The notes under the pieces were generated by a model. That model ran no database searches. It was not told the DNA's origin and worked only from the letters and a program-made list of their open reading frames with translations. This document shows, piece by piece, positions 47,728 to 60,860 of a stretch of DNA of 64,000 nt. The position numbers were made by a program, and so were the translations under genes. The DNA lies in assembly GCF_003065385.1 (NCBI RefSeq), contig NZ_CP023277.1, positions 512,044 to 576,043 of the forward strand, read 5' to 3'. This stretch comes from Polynucleobacter acidiphobus. GTDB taxonomy: Bacteria > Pseudomonadota > Gammaproteobacteria > Burkholderiales > Burkholderiaceae. Within the stretch, counting starts at the first letter, position 1; each line of letters begins with the position of its first letter.

Positions 47728-50700
47728 GTGCAACTGAAATCAATCAAATTATCTGGCTTTAAATCTTTTGTTGACCCAACCCATTTTGAGCTACCTGGCC
47801 AGTTAATTGGTGTGGTTGGTCCCAATGGTTGCGGCAAGTCGAACATCATTGATGCGGTTCGTTGGGTACTCGGAGAGTCACGGGCAAGTGAGTTGCGCGG
47901 TGAGTCGATGCAGGACGTCATCTTTAATGGCTCTGGTTTACGTAAGCCATCTGGTCGCGCCAGTGTGGAGCTCATTTTTGATAATGCTGATGGTCGTGCG
48001 CAGGGTCAGTGGTCTAGTTTTGCTGAGCTCTCGGTTAAGCGTGTCTTGACCCGCGACGGTAACTCGAGCTATTACATTAATAATCAAGTGGTGCGTCGCA
48101 AAGACGTGCAAGACATTTTTCTGGGAACCGGTCTTGGTCCACGTGCTTATGCCATTATTGGTCAGGGCACGATTTCTCGTATTTTGGAGTCCAAGCCTGA
48201 GGAGCTGCGGGTGTTTTTGGAGGAGGCTGCTGGCGTCTCAAAATACAAGGAGCGTCGCAAAGAAACTGCTGCCCGTTTAGAAGACACCCAAGAGAACCTG
48301 GTCCGCGTACAGGACATTTTGCGGGAGCTTGAGCAGCAGCTAGCCCGCTTGGAAGCGCAGGCGGAGGTGGCTAGCCGCCATAACGAACTGCTGACGCAAA
48401 TGAAATCCCAGCAGCAACTGCTCTGGTTTGTAAAGCAAACGGAGTCGGGTAAGGAACAAGAGAAACACGCCAACTCGATTCGTGAAACCCAGGTCAAATT
48501 AGAAGAGGAAACTGCAAAGCTGCGTCACGCAGAGTCTGAGCTAGAAACGATGCGTACACAGCAGTATGCACTGCAAGATGTGGTGTCAAAAGCACAGGGC
48601 GATTTGTACGAGACCAATGCGGAAATTAGTCAAGTTGAAGCCGAGATTAAATACGTTCATGAATCACGCCAACGCCTTCAAGAGCAAGTCGCTGATTTGC
48701 AAGCCCAGCTTGATCGCTGGACCACGCAAGAGAAAGAGGCCGCTCAAGCTCAGCGTCAGGCCGAGCAGGAGTTTCGGTCTGCGAGTGAGAACGAAACAAA
48801 ACTACAAGCAGAGTTTCAGGCACTTCAATCACAAGCACCTTCTTACGATGAGCGTTTCCAATCGGCAACCCAGGCACTCGATGCGGCGCGCGCTTCATTA
48901 GCGAGCCTTGAGCAGCGACTTGTTAGTTTGCAAGAACGGATTCATGCTGGTGAAGCCCAGTTTGAAGACGCCACCTCACGGTCGACTCGTTTACAGGATG
49001 AGTTGGCGACGATGCGTAAACCAGATGAAGAAGCCCTGCAAATGGCTACAGATCGTCACATCATGGCTTTGCGTAAAGCGGAAGAGGCAAAAGCGAAGGC
49101 TCTTCAAAACCAAGAGCACGTGCCTGTCACTGACGCCAAGCGTCAGGCCGCATTGGATCAGATTCAAAAAGCCAATCAGGATGTGCAGCAAAGCGAGGCC
49201 AAACTCAGCGCCCTTACTGCTTTACAGGCTAGCGTTCAAGCACAAGGCAAGATTGGCCCCTGGTTAGAAAGCAAAGGTTTAAAAGAGAGCAAACGCTTAT
49301 GGCAAGAGCTCAAAGTTGAAAAGGGATGGGAGCCTGCTCTCGAATCAGTATTGCGCGAACGTTTAGCAGCATTAACTGGTAAAAGTTTGAATGAGACTCT
49401 AAGCCTTGCTAAAGAAGCACCGCCAAGCCGCCTGGCCATTCTCTTGACTGATGATTTGGAGTCGGGGGAGATGAAGGCTCCATCCGGATTTGTGCCATTC
49501 ATCTCACGTGTACAGGCATCCGGTGTCATCGCCAATGTTTTGCAAGAGTGGTTGAGTAATATTTATATTGCCGATACCTTGGAGGATGCGTTACGGCGAC
49601 GCACACAACTCACCCGTGGCGCCGCTTTAGTCACCGCAGAGGGGCATTTAGTGACACGCGCTGGAGTTCAGTTGTATGCACCGGATTCTGAGCAGGCGGG
49701 GATGTTGGCTCGCGCACAGGAGATGGCGAGTCTTGAGAAGCAACTTAAGGCACAGCAGTTGATTCAGAGTGAGTTGCAAAGTGAGCTCGAGCAAGCCAAT
49801 GCAAACTATCAAGCTGCACTTGCTGCCGCCGATCAATCTCGAGTTGCAGCTGAACAAGCAGTTCAAGAAGCACATGCCTTTGAAGTTGAAAAAATGCAGC
49901 TGGTGCAAGCCAAAGAGCAGTACAGCACTCGGGCCGCACAAATCGATTCTGAGTTATCGGAAATCAATCAACAGTTGAGGGGTATTTCAGAGGCGAAGAC
50001 TCAAACCGAAGGGCAGCTGCATGATGCGAATGCTCAAAAAGTGGATCTGGAGTCCCAGCTCACGACTACTCAGAATGGTTTAGAGCAAGCCAGTGCCGCG
50101 CGCGAACAATTGCGCCTTGCCTTGCGTCAAGCAGAAATGACCGCCCAAGAAGCTGCATTTAATAGTCGTTCCTTGCAACAACGCATTAACGACCTGCAGC
50201 GTGATCAAAGTACCGCTAGAACCCAAATTATGGAGCTTCAAGACCGCTTTGATGCGAATCAAAACGAGCTAAAGACCTTAAGTGATGAGGCGGCACAAAA
50301 TAAATTACAAAGCTTGTTGGTCACCCGTTCTGAGCGCGAGGCTTCCTTAGCGAAGGCAAGAACAGAGCAAGAGGCGATGCAGCACCAGCTACGCCAGGCC
50401 GATGAGGCACGTTTAATGCTTGAGCAAACCCTGCAGCCAATGCGCGAGCGGGTGGTTGATCTGCAGTTGCGAGAGCAGGCAGCTCGCTTAAGTTATGAGC
50501 AGTTCACAACTCTATTGAATGACGATGAGGCGGATTACCAAGCACTTGCTGAGCGCTACAGCCCTGATCTGCGTGCAAGCAGTCTGCAGGGGGAGGTCAC
50601 GCGTCTTAATAATGAGATTCAATCATTGGGACCGGTCAATATGGCGGCCCTTGATGAACTATCGAGTAGCCGTGAGCGCAAGTCATTCTTAGATGCACAA

Positions 50701-51243
50701 TCAGCCGATTTAAATGAAGCCATCCAGACATTGACGGATGCGATTGCGAAGATTGATGCAGAGACGCGTGATCTATTGCAAGGCACGTTTGATCAGGTAA
50801 ATACCCATTTTGGGCGATTATTCCCTGAGCTCTTTGGTGGCGGTCATGCGCAGTTAGTCATGACCGGTGAAGAGATCTTGGATGCGGGTGTCCAGGTGAT
50901 GGCACAACCGCCTGGTAAGAAAAACAGCACGATTCATTTGCTCTCCGGAGGGGAGAAGGCTCTAACGGCCATTGCTCTGGTCTTCTCCTTATTCTTGCTA
51001 AATCCCGCACCGTTCTGTTTGCTCGATGAGGTGGATGCACCACTTGATGATGCGAATACGATGCGATATTCTGATATGGTCGCAAGGATGTCGGATAAAA
51101 CCCAATTTGTCTTTATTTCACACAATAAGATCACCATGGAAATTGCTAGCCAGTTAATTGGCGTCACGATGCAGGAACAAGGCGTATCGCGGATTGTTGC
51201 TGTTGATATTGCATCGGCTGTTTCGATGGTGGAGGCGGCTTAA
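47728..51243 (+). CDS. smc: Chromosome segregation ATPase SMC
   Basis: 1171 residues, full-length, GTG start. N-terminal ATPase half with LSGFKSFVDPT and Walker A VGPNGCGKSNI (about 30-40), long coiled coil (about 170-500), hinge domain (about 510-655, with GPWLESKG and LVTAEGHLVTRAG), return coiled coil, and the C-terminal half with signature HLLSGGEKALTAIAL and Walker B PFCLLDEVDAPLDD. Chromosome compaction with ScpA/ScpB, which are not here. Its stop shares a base with the zipA ATG. Betaproteobacteria use Smc-ScpAB, not MukBEF, which fits. Confidence 0.97.
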   Translation: MQLKSIKLSGFKSFVDPTHFELPGQLIGVVGPNGCGKSNIIDAVRWVLGESRASELRGESMQDVIFNGSGLRKPSGRASVELIFDNADGRAQGQWSSFAELSVKRVLTRDGNSSYYINNQVVRRKDVQDIFLGTGLGPRAYAIIGQGTISRILESKPEELRVFLEEAAGVSKYKERRKETAARLEDTQENLVRVQDILRELEQQLARLEAQAEVASRHNELLTQMKSQQQLLWFVKQTESGKEQEKHANSIRETQVKLEEETAKLRHAESELETMRTQQYALQDVVSKAQGDLYETNAEISQVEAEIKYVHESRQRLQEQVADLQAQLDRWTTQEKEAAQAQRQAEQEFRSASENETKLQAEFQALQSQAPSYDERFQSATQALDAARASLASLEQRLVSLQERIHAGEAQFEDATSRSTRLQDELATMRKPDEEALQMATDRHIMALRKAEEAKAKALQNQEHVPVTDAKRQAALDQIQKANQDVQQSEAKLSALTALQASVQAQGKIGPWLESKGLKESKRLWQELKVEKGWEPALESVLRERLAALTGKSLNETLSLAKEAPPSRLAILLTDDLESGEMKAPSGFVPFISRVQASGVIANVLQEWLSNIYIADTLEDALRRRTQLTRGAALVTAEGHLVTRAGVQLYAPDSEQAGMLARAQEMASLEKQLKAQQLIQSELQSELEQANANYQAALAAADQSRVAAEQAVQEAHAFEVEKMQLVQAKEQYSTRAAQIDSELSEINQQLRGISEAKTQTEGQLHDANAQKVDLESQLTTTQNGLEQASAAREQLRLALRQAEMTAQEAAFNSRSLQQRINDLQRDQSTARTQIMELQDRFDANQNELKTLSDEAAQNKLQSLLVTRSEREASLAKARTEQEAMQHQLRQADEARLMLEQTLQPMRERVVDLQLREQAARLSYEQFTTLLNDDEADYQALAERYSPDLRASSLQGEVTRLNNEIQSLGPVNMAALDELSSSRERKSFLDAQSADLNEAIQTLTDAIAKIDAETRDLLQGTFDQVNTHFGRLFPELFGGGHAQLVMTGEEILDAGVQVMAQPPGKKNSTIHLLSGGEKALTAIALVFSLFLLNPAPFCLLDEVDAPLDDANTMRYSDMVARMSDKTQFVFISHNKITMEIASQLIGVTMQEQGVSRIVAVDIASAVSMVEAA

Positions 51244-52265
51244 TGCCGCTTGACCAGTTCGCATCTCAATTGGGTTTGTCTGAGCTTCAACTGGCCCTTG
51301 GAGCGGTTGGGGTTCTTTTCTTAGTTTGGGTGGTAATCTATAACGTTCGTAATGCTCGAGCAAAATCCAAAGCAGGTGAAGAGCGTATTGAGCCAAGTTC
51401 CAATGCCGCCATTGACGAGCCAAGCGAGTCCCCCTCTGTTACTGTTGATACAGCAAACCAATTTCCGACACCTCAAACGATCGATCCCCGGATTGATTGC
51501 GTGATTACTTTGCGTTTTAACCAAGCCATTTCTGGAGTGGAAATCTTAGATGCTCTCAAATCTTGGAGCGATCTTTCAGTTGCATGGATGGCTGATGGGC
51601 TACATGTAACCGGCGCAAATGAGGGTGTTTGGGAGACCCTTGAGGCAGATCATTCATATCTTGAGATTCAGCTTGCGGTTCAACTTGCCAGTCGACGGGG
51701 CCCCATTGGAGTTCTTGAGTTGTCGGACTTCTGTTCCCGCGTTCAGGCATTGGCTGAGTCCTTAGATGCTCAAATTGATATGCCGGCTGTAAATATGATG
51801 CTTGACAGCGCAAAAGAATTGGATGCCCTTGCTGCACAAAGCGATATCTTGTTGGGAATGAACATTGTCTTTGATCAGCAAACATGGTCTTGGCCTCAAA
51901 TTGAGTCAGCTTTTACCCAAAGAGGCTACCGCATCAGCCCACAGGGTTACGCCTTTGAATATGCAGTGGATGGTAAGCCGGTATTTCGGACCGGGACATT
52001 TGATCGGCAGGCACCGATTGGACAAATCACCTTCTTATTGGAAGTACCTGTCGTTGCACAGCATTTGCGGCCTTTTGAGCTCATGCTCAATGAGGCTGCC
52101 GATGTGGCGCAGGCCTTGCAAGGACGCTTAGTTGATGACAATGGGGTTCACTTGACCGAGAACTCGGTGTATGTGATTCGCCAGCAACTTGACTCTCTTT
52201 ATGCTCAGCTCGACAAAGCAGGCATCCCAGCAGGGTCAAGCACGGCACTCCGTTTATTCTCTTAG
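51243..52265 (+). CDS. zipA: Cell division protein ZipA-like
   Basis: 340 residues. An N-terminal membrane anchor (about 14-36, LQLALGAVGVLFLVWVVIYNV) with a short periplasmic N-terminus, a polar linker, and a C-terminal domain (about 200-330) with the ZipA FtsZ-binding fold pattern (LLGMNIVFDQQTW, KPVFRTGTFDR, ITFLLEVPVV). Tethers FtsZ to the membrane. It lies between smc and ligA; ZipA beside LigA is also the enterobacterial order. Confidence 0.9.
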   Translation: MPLDQFASQLGLSELQLALGAVGVLFLVWVVIYNVRNARAKSKAGEERIEPSSNAAIDEPSESPSVTVDTANQFPTPQTIDPRIDCVITLRFNQAISGVEILDALKSWSDLSVAWMADGLHVTGANEGVWETLEADHSYLEIQLAVQLASRRGPIGVLELSDFCSRVQALAESLDAQIDMPAVNMMLDSAKELDALAAQSDILLGMNIVFDQQTWSWPQIESAFTQRGYRISPQGYAFEYAVDGKPVFRTGTFDRQAPIGQITFLLEVPVVAQHLRPFELMLNEAADVAQALQGRLVDDNGVHLTENSVYVIRQQLDSLYAQLDKAGIPAGSSTALRLFS

Positions 52266-54299
<2,034 letters not shown>

Positions 54300-54367
54300 C
54301 AACAAAATCAGTTTGGTATTTAGGGCTCTGAGTCTTATTCTTTTGGTTTCTCAATTGACCAATAAAT

Positions 54368-54919
54368 ATGAATTCAGCCCATTTACTTACAAAGTACTTT
54401 GTCACCAATCCTGTTGAGTTACTTCGTCAAATCAATCAATTAATTTTGATCAACTCAAAGTTGATGTGGAACAATAAGTTCCAAATTCACGGCCACATCA
54501 CCGCCAGTGGACTTGTTATCAAGAACGACAAGGTTCTTCTAATTCGACATCCATTTATTGGTAAGTATTTTCAGCCCGGAGGCCATATTGATGAGAATGA
54601 GACACCTCTAGAAGCTGCCATTCGTGAGGTATACGAGGAAACTGGTTGGAAATGTAGCCCATATCGTGCGCATCAACAGATTTTGGATATCGATATCCAT
54701 TTAATTCCTGAAAATAAGAAAAAGCTTGAGGCTGCCCATTGGCACATTGATCTGTGCTATCAGCTGAATCCGACAGAGCAAACTCCTGCAAGCGAGAGCC
54801 TATCTGCCACATGGGTCGAGATCAGTCGTGTTGAATCCCCAAGAGTTCAAAGGGCATTTAAAAAAGCCATGCGTCTTGATCAGGCCGCTAACACTTCCAA
54901 TAACTCAGTCTCGAGCTGA
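54368..54919 (+). CDS. NUDIX hydrolase
   Basis: 183 residues. NUDIX box G-x5-E-x7-REVYEETGW within [21 protein letters not shown], preceded by an N-terminal helical stretch of about 45 residues. Hydrolyses a nucleoside-diphosphate-linked substrate that cannot be predicted. It is separated from ligA by 68 bp, and its last 40 bp overlap tail-to-tail with glnD. Confidence 0.88.
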   Translation: MNSAHLLTKYFVTNPVELLRQINQLILINSKLMWNNKFQIHGHITASGLVIKNDKVLLIRHPFIGKYFQPGGHIDENETPLEAAIREVYEETGWKCSPYRAHQQILDIDIHLIPENKKKLEAAHWHIDLCYQLNPTEQTPASESLSATWVEISRVESPRVQRAFKKAMRLDQAANTSNNSVSS

Positions 54920-57453
54920 ATTTGTAGTTTCGGATTCTTACTAAGATTGCGACCATCAAGCAGCATGATGTCTTCCACACGCTCGCCCAGTGTATTAATT
55001 CGGGCAGTATGAAGCGAGATTTGGTGCTTAACAAGCGCTTTGGCTACTGCGTATAAAAGTCCTGAGCGATCTGATGCGGATAGGCTCAAGGCAAAGTACT
55101 GATTGCGTTCATCTGGTTGCAAACTAACTCGCGCTTGGATTGGAAAGCTCTTCGATTGTCGGGATAGGCGTCCCATATTGGGTTCAGGTAGAGGTGCGGA
55201 TTTTTTGATGGACTCCGCAAGCTCATACTCAACTAGCTGAATCAAGTCGCGATAGCTGCCACCTTCATCAACCAAATGACTGCCAGATATTTGGAAGGTA
55301 TCCAAGGCATAGCCATGCTTTGTCGTATGTATTCGTGCATCCCAAATGGAAAAATGATGGCGCTCAAAATAGGCGCAGATGCGGGCGAATAAATCCAATT
55401 GGTCTTTGACATAAACCGCGACTTGCAAACCTTCGCCTGCTTGAGAGAGTCGGGCGCGGACAATGGGCTCATCCGTATGCACATGTGAAAAGAGATGTCG
55501 AGTAAGCCACGCAATATCGCTTGCTTCTTGGCGCAAGAAAAATGCCACATCTAACTGCTGCCATAAAGCTTGTGGCGCATCGTCATCAATTCCTGCCAGA
55601 CGCAGTTGGGTTAGCGCTTCTTCTTTATGCTGAATCAACTCAGACGATGGATCGGGTTTGGCGCCCCCCAGGACCCGAAGGGTTGCTCGATAGAGGTCTT
55701 CCAGTAACTTGCCTTTCCAGGCATTCCAGACTTTAGGGCTAGTACCCCGAATATCCGCAACGGTTAGTAAATAGAGTGCGGTTAAATGACGCTCATCACG
55801 CATGCGTTTTGCAAAGGCAGTAATGACCGCGGGATCCGTAATATCTTGCTTTTGAGCAATTTGGCTCATCGTTAGATGTTCGGCAACTAACCAAACCAAT
55901 AGTTCGGTTTCATCAGGGGCTAAGCCATGATCTTTGGCAAAAGTACGCGCATCGCGTTTTCCCAGCTCGGAGTGATCACCACCACGCCCTTTGGCAATGT
56001 CATGGAAGAGAGCAGCCAAGACAATAATCCAGTTTTTATCAAAGCTTGCGATCAGGTTGCTGCAGAAGGGAAACTCATGCGTATGCTCAAGGATCATGAA
56101 ACGTCGCACATTACGTAAGACCATCAAGATGTGTTGATCAACGGTGTACACATGAAATAAATCATGTTGCATTTGACCGACGATGCGACGGAAGGATGGC
56201 AAGTAACGCCCTAGAACGCTGGTTTGGTTCATGAGGCGAAAGGCGGTGGTTACCCCATCTGGTAGTTTGAGTAATTCCATGAACACAACACGATTACGTG
56301 GATCTTTACGCCACGAGGCATTCATGAGCTGCCGTGCGTTATAGAGCGCCCGAAAGACACTGGCTGATAGACCATTGATCGCGGGGTTTTGGGCAAATAC
56401 CAAAAACGTCCGCAAAATTTGCTCGGGGTGTTTTTGGTATAGCTGAGGATCGACAATATCTAATAAACCTTGGCGCTCGATAAACATCGTGTTATCGGGA
56501 CCTGAGATGGGATAGGTTGTACGGGATTCATTAGGAAATAAGATTGCTTCGATATTTTGGAGCAGAATCGTATTGAGTTGACTCACGGCCTTGGCCGCCC
56601 AGTAATAACGACGCATCAGCTCTTCGCTGGCCAGTCGGCCAGATTCTTGATCAATCCCGATTTGCTTAGCTAAACCTGCTTGAAGATCAAATACCAGAAC
56701 GTCCTGACGGCGTTTGGCAAGCAAATGCAAATTCGCTCGAATGTTTTGCAGTAACTTCTGATTGCGATTGAGCTCTTTCAGCTCACGCTCCGTGATTAAC
56801 CCTTTTTTGAATAAATCAGCAAAGCTATTACCAAGGGTTGCAGCTTTACTAACCCAAAGGATGATTTGCAAATCACGCAATCCCCCTGGACTCTCTTTGC
56901 AATTGGGCTCAAGCGCATAGGGCGTTTCCTGAAACTTATAGTGGCGCTGCTGTTGTTCGAGTAACTTCGCCTGGAAGAATGCTTTGGGATCCATTGCCTC
57001 ATCAAGGCTGCGCTTGAATAATTTAAATAAACCACGATGACCGCCTAAGAGGCGCGCCTCTAAAACCGAGGTACGCACGGTGATATCTTGTTGGGCCTCT
57101 GATAAACACTCGGACAGCGTGCGAACCGCGGAGCCGATTTCTAGACCCGAGTCCCAACACAGCGCAATAAAGGATTCTAGGTTGGACTGTAGTTGGGGAT
57201 CCTCGCTGCGCGCATCATCAAGCAAAATTAAGATATCAATATCTGAATGAGGAAATAATTCAGAGCGACCATAGCCACCAACGGCTAGTAAGGCAGCATC
57301 TGTACTGAGATTGCAGCGATTCCATAAATCCAGCAACTGCTGATCGGTTGCTTGGGTTAAACGCTGCATTAATTTGCCAACATTCTGGTGGACTAAAAAA
57401 TCAGAACACGCCAAGCTCCGTGCATCTTTGAGTGGATGGGATTCCGAACTCAT
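54880..57453 (-). CDS. glnD: PII uridylyltransferase / uridylyl-removing enzyme GlnD
   Basis: 857 residues (E. coli 890). Nucleotidyltransferase domain with [19 protein letters not shown] (about 58-76), GlnE/GlnD helper domain, HD domain with [18 protein letters not shown] (about 475-492), and two C-terminal ACT domains (about 680-755 and 790-857) that sense glutamine. It modifies PII proteins to set nitrogen metabolism. It follows map by 26 bp on the minus strand. Confidence 0.97.
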   Translation of the reverse strand: MSSESHPLKDARSLACSDFLVHQNVGKLMQRLTQATDQQLLDLWNRCNLSTDAALLAVGGYGRSELFPHSDIDILILLDDARSEDPQLQSNLESFIALCWDSGLEIGSAVRTLSECLSEAQQDITVRTSVLEARLLGGHRGLFKLFKRSLDEAMDPKAFFQAKLLEQQQRHYKFQETPYALEPNCKESPGGLRDLQIILWVSKAATLGNSFADLFKKGLITERELKELNRNQKLLQNIRANLHLLAKRRQDVLVFDLQAGLAKQIGIDQESGRLASEELMRRYYWAAKAVSQLNTILLQNIEAILFPNESRTTYPISGPDNTMFIERQGLLDIVDPQLYQKHPEQILRTFLVFAQNPAINGLSASVFRALYNARQLMNASWRKDPRNRVVFMELLKLPDGVTTAFRLMNQTSVLGRYLPSFRRIVGQMQHDLFHVYTVDQHILMVLRNVRRFMILEHTHEFPFCSNLIASFDKNWIIVLAALFHDIAKGRGGDHSELGKRDARTFAKDHGLAPDETELLVWLVAEHLTMSQIAQKQDITDPAVITAFAKRMRDERHLTALYLLTVADIRGTSPKVWNAWKGKLLEDLYRATLRVLGGAKPDPSSELIQHKEEALTQLRLAGIDDDAPQALWQQLDVAFFLRQEASDIAWLTRHLFSHVHTDEPIVRARLSQAGEGLQVAVYVKDQLDLFARICAYFERHHFSIWDARIHTTKHGYALDTFQISGSHLVDEGGSYRDLIQLVEYELAESIKKSAPLPEPNMGRLSRQSKSFPIQARVSLQPDERNQYFALSLSASDRSGLLYAVAKALVKHQISLHTARINTLGERVEDIMLLDGRNLSKNPKLQIQLETELLEVLAA

Positions 57454-57479
57454 GAGCGCGTTTTAAAGATGAGGAGAAT

Positions 57480-58316
57480 CTAAGCAGCTATTACGCTGGG
57501 TCGATAGATTAGATTGCCAACACAAGTGGGCGCCTTGGGCGTATCTGCAGACCAGGTTAAAACCTCAACGCCATGGTGAGTGACCAAAACGGTGTGTTCC
57601 CATTGGGCTGAAAGACTACGATCTTTTGTTTTCACGGTCCACTGATCGGGCATGGTTCGGATCTCGCGTCGACCAGCATTAATCATGGGTTCAATCGTGA
57701 AGGTCATCCCTTCTTCTAATACTTCCCCAGTCCCTGGTTTTCCATAATGAAGAATTTGAGGATCTTGATGGAATACTTTACCAATACCATGGCCGCAGTA
57801 CTCGCGCACTACCGAGTAGCCAGCCTGCTCGGCATGCGACTGAATCGCAAAGCCAATATCTCCTAAACGCGCTCCAGGTTTTACCTGGGCGATGCCAAGC
57901 CACATGCATTCAAACGTGATTTGGTTCAGTCTGGCGGCCAAGATCGAGATGTCGCCAACTGCAAACATCCGGCTGGTGTCGCCATAGTAGCCGGCTTGGG
58001 TAATGACTGTGATATCGAGATTAACCACATCCCCATTTTTAAGCACCTTGTCACCTGGAATGCCATGGCAAATGACATCATTGACCGAGGTGCAGATTGA
58101 TGCCGGAAAAGGGGGGTAGCCTGGAGGTTGATAATTTAATGGGGCGGGAATAGTCTTTTGCACATCACGCATATACGCATGACAAAGACGGTCTAGTTCC
58201 CCAGTACTTACACCGGGTTTGACAAAGGGGCCAATGTAATCGAGAACCTCGCTCGCAAGGCGGCCAGCTTCTCGCATCCCTTGTAGATCTTTTTCATCAG
58301 TAAATACGCTGTGCAT
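57480..58316 (-). CDS. map: Methionine aminopeptidase, type I
   Basis: 278 residues from the ATG at 58316 (MHSVFTDEKDLQGMREAG), the usual N-terminus. A longer frame to 58433 would run through the rpsB promoter and is rejected. Metal ligands are in VVNLDITV, YYGDTSRMF, CGHGIG and FTIEPMIN. It removes initiator methionine. Divergent from rpsB, the common map/rpsB arrangement. Confidence 0.96.
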   Translation of the reverse strand: MHSVFTDEKDLQGMREAGRLASEVLDYIGPFVKPGVSTGELDRLCHAYMRDVQKTIPAPLNYQPPGYPPFPASICTSVNDVICHGIPGDKVLKNGDVVNLDITVITQAGYYGDTSRMFAVGDISILAARLNQITFECMWLGIAQVKPGARLGDIGFAIQSHAEQAGYSVVREYCGHGIGKVFHQDPQILHYGKPGTGEVLEEGMTFTIEPMINAGRREIRTMPDQWTVKTKDRSLSAQWEHTVLVTHHGVEVLTWSADTPKAPTCVGNLIYRPSVIAA

Positions 58317-58386
58317 AGTGCATATTATGGCCGAATCTGGTCGATTTCGAGTAACTGCTAAATCACTAGTGGATTGATATTTAAGG

Positions 58387-58392
58387 TATAAT
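58387..58392 (+). promoter_or_regulatory. -10 element of the rpsB promoter
   Basis: Perfect TATAAT, about 12 bp before the first leader hairpin. No good -35 is found at 16-18 bp, so activation or an extended contact may be needed. Transcription would start near 58399. Confidence 0.6.
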
Positions 58393-58398
58393 TCGCAA

Positions 58399-58498
58399 AT
58401 CGGTCTCATGGTGAGACTGAAATCCCAGATCAAGCCATCCAGGGTGGCGCTTTTGAGCGCAGTCAGGACTTGATCTTAGAACCAACCCTTAGGAGATT
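58399..58498 (+). ncRNA. Structured rpsB 5' leader (candidate S2 autoregulatory element)
   Basis: Two modules. First a hairpin GTCTCA/TGAGAC (58403-58417, loop TGG). Second a junction: an outer stem AGATCAAG (58427-58434) with CTTGATCT (58469-58476), enclosing a CCATC/GGTGG hairpin (58435-58447) and a GCGCT/AGCGC hairpin (58447-58460). The start of translation, preceded by TTAGGAGAT, follows at 58502. In E. coli and relatives ribosomal protein S2 represses rpsB-tsf through a conserved leader. Confidence 0.6.
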
Positions 58499-58501
58499 GT
58501 A

Positions 58502-59251
58502 ATGTCAGTGACAATGCGTGAAATGCTGGAAGCTGGGTGCCATTTTGGCCACCAAACGCGCTTCTGGTCCCCCAATATGGCCCCCTACATTTTTGGCCAT
58601 CGTAACAAAATTCATATTATTAATTTAGAGAAGACCCTGCCCATGTTTCAGGATGCCCTGAAATTTGTGCGACAGGTAGCTGCTAACCGCGGCACGATTC
58701 TCTTTGTTGGTACGAAGCGCCAGTCTCGGGAAATTATTGCCCAAGAGGCAACCCGTGCTGGTATGCCTTACGTAGATAGCCGTTGGCTTGGAGGCACTCT
58801 GACCAATTTCAAAACGGTTAAAGGTTCGATCAAGCGCTTAAAAGATATGGCTGCCGCAAAAGAGGCGGGCGATTGGGAGAAGCTCTCGAAAAAAGATGCC
58901 CTCACCAACGAGCGTGAGTTTGATAAGTTGCAAAAATCACTTGGTGGTATTCAAGACCTTAACGGTGTACCTGACGCTATTTTTGTCGTGGACGTGGGTT
59001 ATCACAAAATTGCAATTACCGAAGCCAATAAACTGGGTATTCCCGTGATTGCTGTGGTCGATACCAATCACTCGCCAGAGGGCGTTGATTACATTATTCC
59101 GGGTAACGATGATTCGAGTAAAGCGGTCATTCTTTATGTTCGCGGTATTGCAGATGCCATCCTAGAAGGTAAGGCAAATGCGGTACAGCAGGTCCTCGAG
59201 TCTGTTAAAGAGGGCGAAGAAGAGTTTGTTGAAGAAGGGAAGGAAGACTGA
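58502..59251 (+). CDS. rpsB: 30S ribosomal protein S2
   Basis: 249 residues (E. coli 241). Begins [22 protein letters not shown] and contains NIIDLEKT-like [24 protein letters not shown], and [17 protein letters not shown], with an acidic tail. A strong AGGAG Shine-Dalgarno precedes the ATG. Stop and tsf start share one base. Confidence 0.99.
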   Translation: MSVTMREMLEAGCHFGHQTRFWSPNMAPYIFGHRNKIHIINLEKTLPMFQDALKFVRQVAANRGTILFVGTKRQSREIIAQEATRAGMPYVDSRWLGGTLTNFKTVKGSIKRLKDMAAAKEAGDWEKLSKKDALTNEREFDKLQKSLGGIQDLNGVPDAIFVVDVGYHKIAITEANKLGIPVIAVVDTNHSPEGVDYIIPGNDDSSKAVILYVRGIADAILEGKANAVQQVLESVKEGEEEFVEEGKED

Positions 59252-60132
59252 TGCCCGCGATTACCGCAGCAATGGTTGGCGAACTCCGCGCCAAAACCGA
59301 TGCTCCCATGATGGAGTGCAAAAAAGCATTAACGGAAGCCGATGGTGATTTAGTTAAAGCCGAAGAGATTCTGCGTGTGAAGTTGGGAAGCAAGGCTAGT
59401 AAAGCTGCATCACGCATTGCCGCAGAGGGTGTGATTGTTTCCTATATTGATGGAACAACCGGTGCTTTATTGGAAGTGAACTGCGAGACGGATTTCGTAT
59501 CGAAAAACGATGACTTCTTAGCATTTAGCAATGGCTGCGCCAAACTCGTTGCTGAGAAAAATCCCGCAGATGTCACCGCCTTGGCTGCTTTAGAGCTCAA
59601 TGGCAAGCCTGTCGAGGCAGTGCGTACTGAGTTGATCGGTAAGATCGGTGAGAACATGAACCCCCGTCGTTTTAAGCGTTTTGCTGGTGGCGGGCAATTG
59701 GTTTCTTATCTCCATGGCAACCGAATTGGTGTGATGGTGGAGTACGAGGGTGATGCAACAGCGGCTAAAGATGTCGCTATGCACATTGCTGCAATGAAGC
59801 CCGTTTCTTTATCGACTGCAGATGTTCCCGCAGAAAATATTGCAACCGAGCGTAAGATTGCTGAGCAAAAGGCTTTGGAGTCTGGCAAGCCAGCTGATAT
59901 TGCTGCCAAAATGGTTGAGGGTTCGGTTCAAAAGTATTTGAAGGAAGTCTCTTTGCTAAATCAAGCCTTTGTAAAGAACGACAAACAAACCGTTGAGCAA
60001 ATGCTAAAAGCAGCTAATACGACCATTAAATCCTTCACTCTGTATGTTGTTGGTGAGGGCATTGAAAAGCGTCAAGACGATTTTGCTGCAGAAGTTGCTG
60101 CCCAAGTTGCTGCTGCAAAGGCAACTGCCTAA
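59251..60132 (+). CDS. tsf: Elongation factor Ts
   Basis: 293 residues. N-terminal [25 protein letters not shown] with the TDVGM-like helix, the core [17 protein letters not shown], and the C-terminal TVEQML region. It regenerates EF-Tu-GTP. Translationally joined to rpsB. Confidence 0.98.
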   Translation: MPAITAAMVGELRAKTDAPMMECKKALTEADGDLVKAEEILRVKLGSKASKAASRIAAEGVIVSYIDGTTGALLEVNCETDFVSKNDDFLAFSNGCAKLVAEKNPADVTALAALELNGKPVEAVRTELIGKIGENMNPRRFKRFAGGGQLVSYLHGNRIGVMVEYEGDATAAKDVAMHIAAMKPVSLSTADVPAENIATERKIAEQKALESGKPADIAAKMVEGSVQKYLKEVSLLNQAFVKNDKQTVEQMLKAANTTIKSFTLYVVGEGIEKRQDDFAAEVAAQVAAAKATA

Positions 60133-60137
60133 GGTAT

Positions 60138-60848
60138 ATGCCGGGATATCAGCGCGTTCTATTGAAGTTGTCGGGCGAGGCCCTGATGGGTGAGGATGCC
60201 TATGGAATCAATCCGAAAACGATTGATTCCATGGTCACCGAAATCGCTGAGGTGGTTCAATTGGGCGTTGAAATCGCCATCGTGATTGGTGGCGGCAATA
60301 TCTTTCGTGGTGTAGCAGGCGGTGCAGCTGGGATGGATCGGGCCACGGCTGATTACATGGGGATGTTGGCCACCATGATGAACTCGTTGGCCTTACAAGA
60401 TGCGCTAAGACAAAAAGGCGTTGAGGCAAGAGTGCAGTCTGCTTTGCGAATGGATCAAGTGGTCGAGCCTTATATTCGGCCGCGAGCCATTCGAGCCATG
60501 AAAGAGGGCAAGGTCGTAATTTTTGCTGCTGGTACGGGTAACCCATTCTTTACAACCGATACTGCGGCCGCATTGCGTGCCGCGGAAATGGGTGTCGAGG
60601 TGATGCTCAAAGCAACTAAGGTGGATGGCATCTACAGCAGCGATCCTAATAAAGATCCAAGTGCAACGTTGTATTCCACTATTACTTTTGATGAGTGCCT
60701 CATCAAAAATCTTCAGGTGATGGATGCAACTGCATTTGCTTTATGCCGCGATCGAAAATTACCTATCCGCGTGTTTTCGATCTTAAAACCAGGTGCATTA
60801 TTGAGTGTTGTGCGGGGCGAGCCAGAAGGTACCCTAGTTCACGTTTAA
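60138..60848 (+). CDS. pyrH: Uridylate kinase
   Basis: 236 residues of the amino-acid-kinase fold. [13 protein letters not shown] at the N-terminus, [10 protein letters not shown] (about 51-60), [17 protein letters not shown] (about 132-148) and [13 protein letters not shown]. It phosphorylates UMP to UDP. Starts 5 bp after tsf and 12 bp before frr. Confidence 0.98.
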   Translation: MPGYQRVLLKLSGEALMGEDAYGINPKTIDSMVTEIAEVVQLGVEIAIVIGGGNIFRGVAGGAAGMDRATADYMGMLATMMNSLALQDALRQKGVEARVQSALRMDQVVEPYIRPRAIRAMKEGKVVIFAAGTGNPFFTTDTAAALRAAEMGVEVMLKATKVDGIYSSDPNKDPSATLYSTITFDECLIKNLQVMDATAFALCRDRKLPIRVFSILKPGALLSVVRGEPEGTLVHV

Positions 60849-60860
60849 AAGGAGAGTGGC

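Noticed and set aside
58317-58433. Upstream extension of map to 58433
   Set aside because: The extra 39 residues have no MetAP character and run through the rpsB promoter; the ATG at 58316 gives the family N-terminus.
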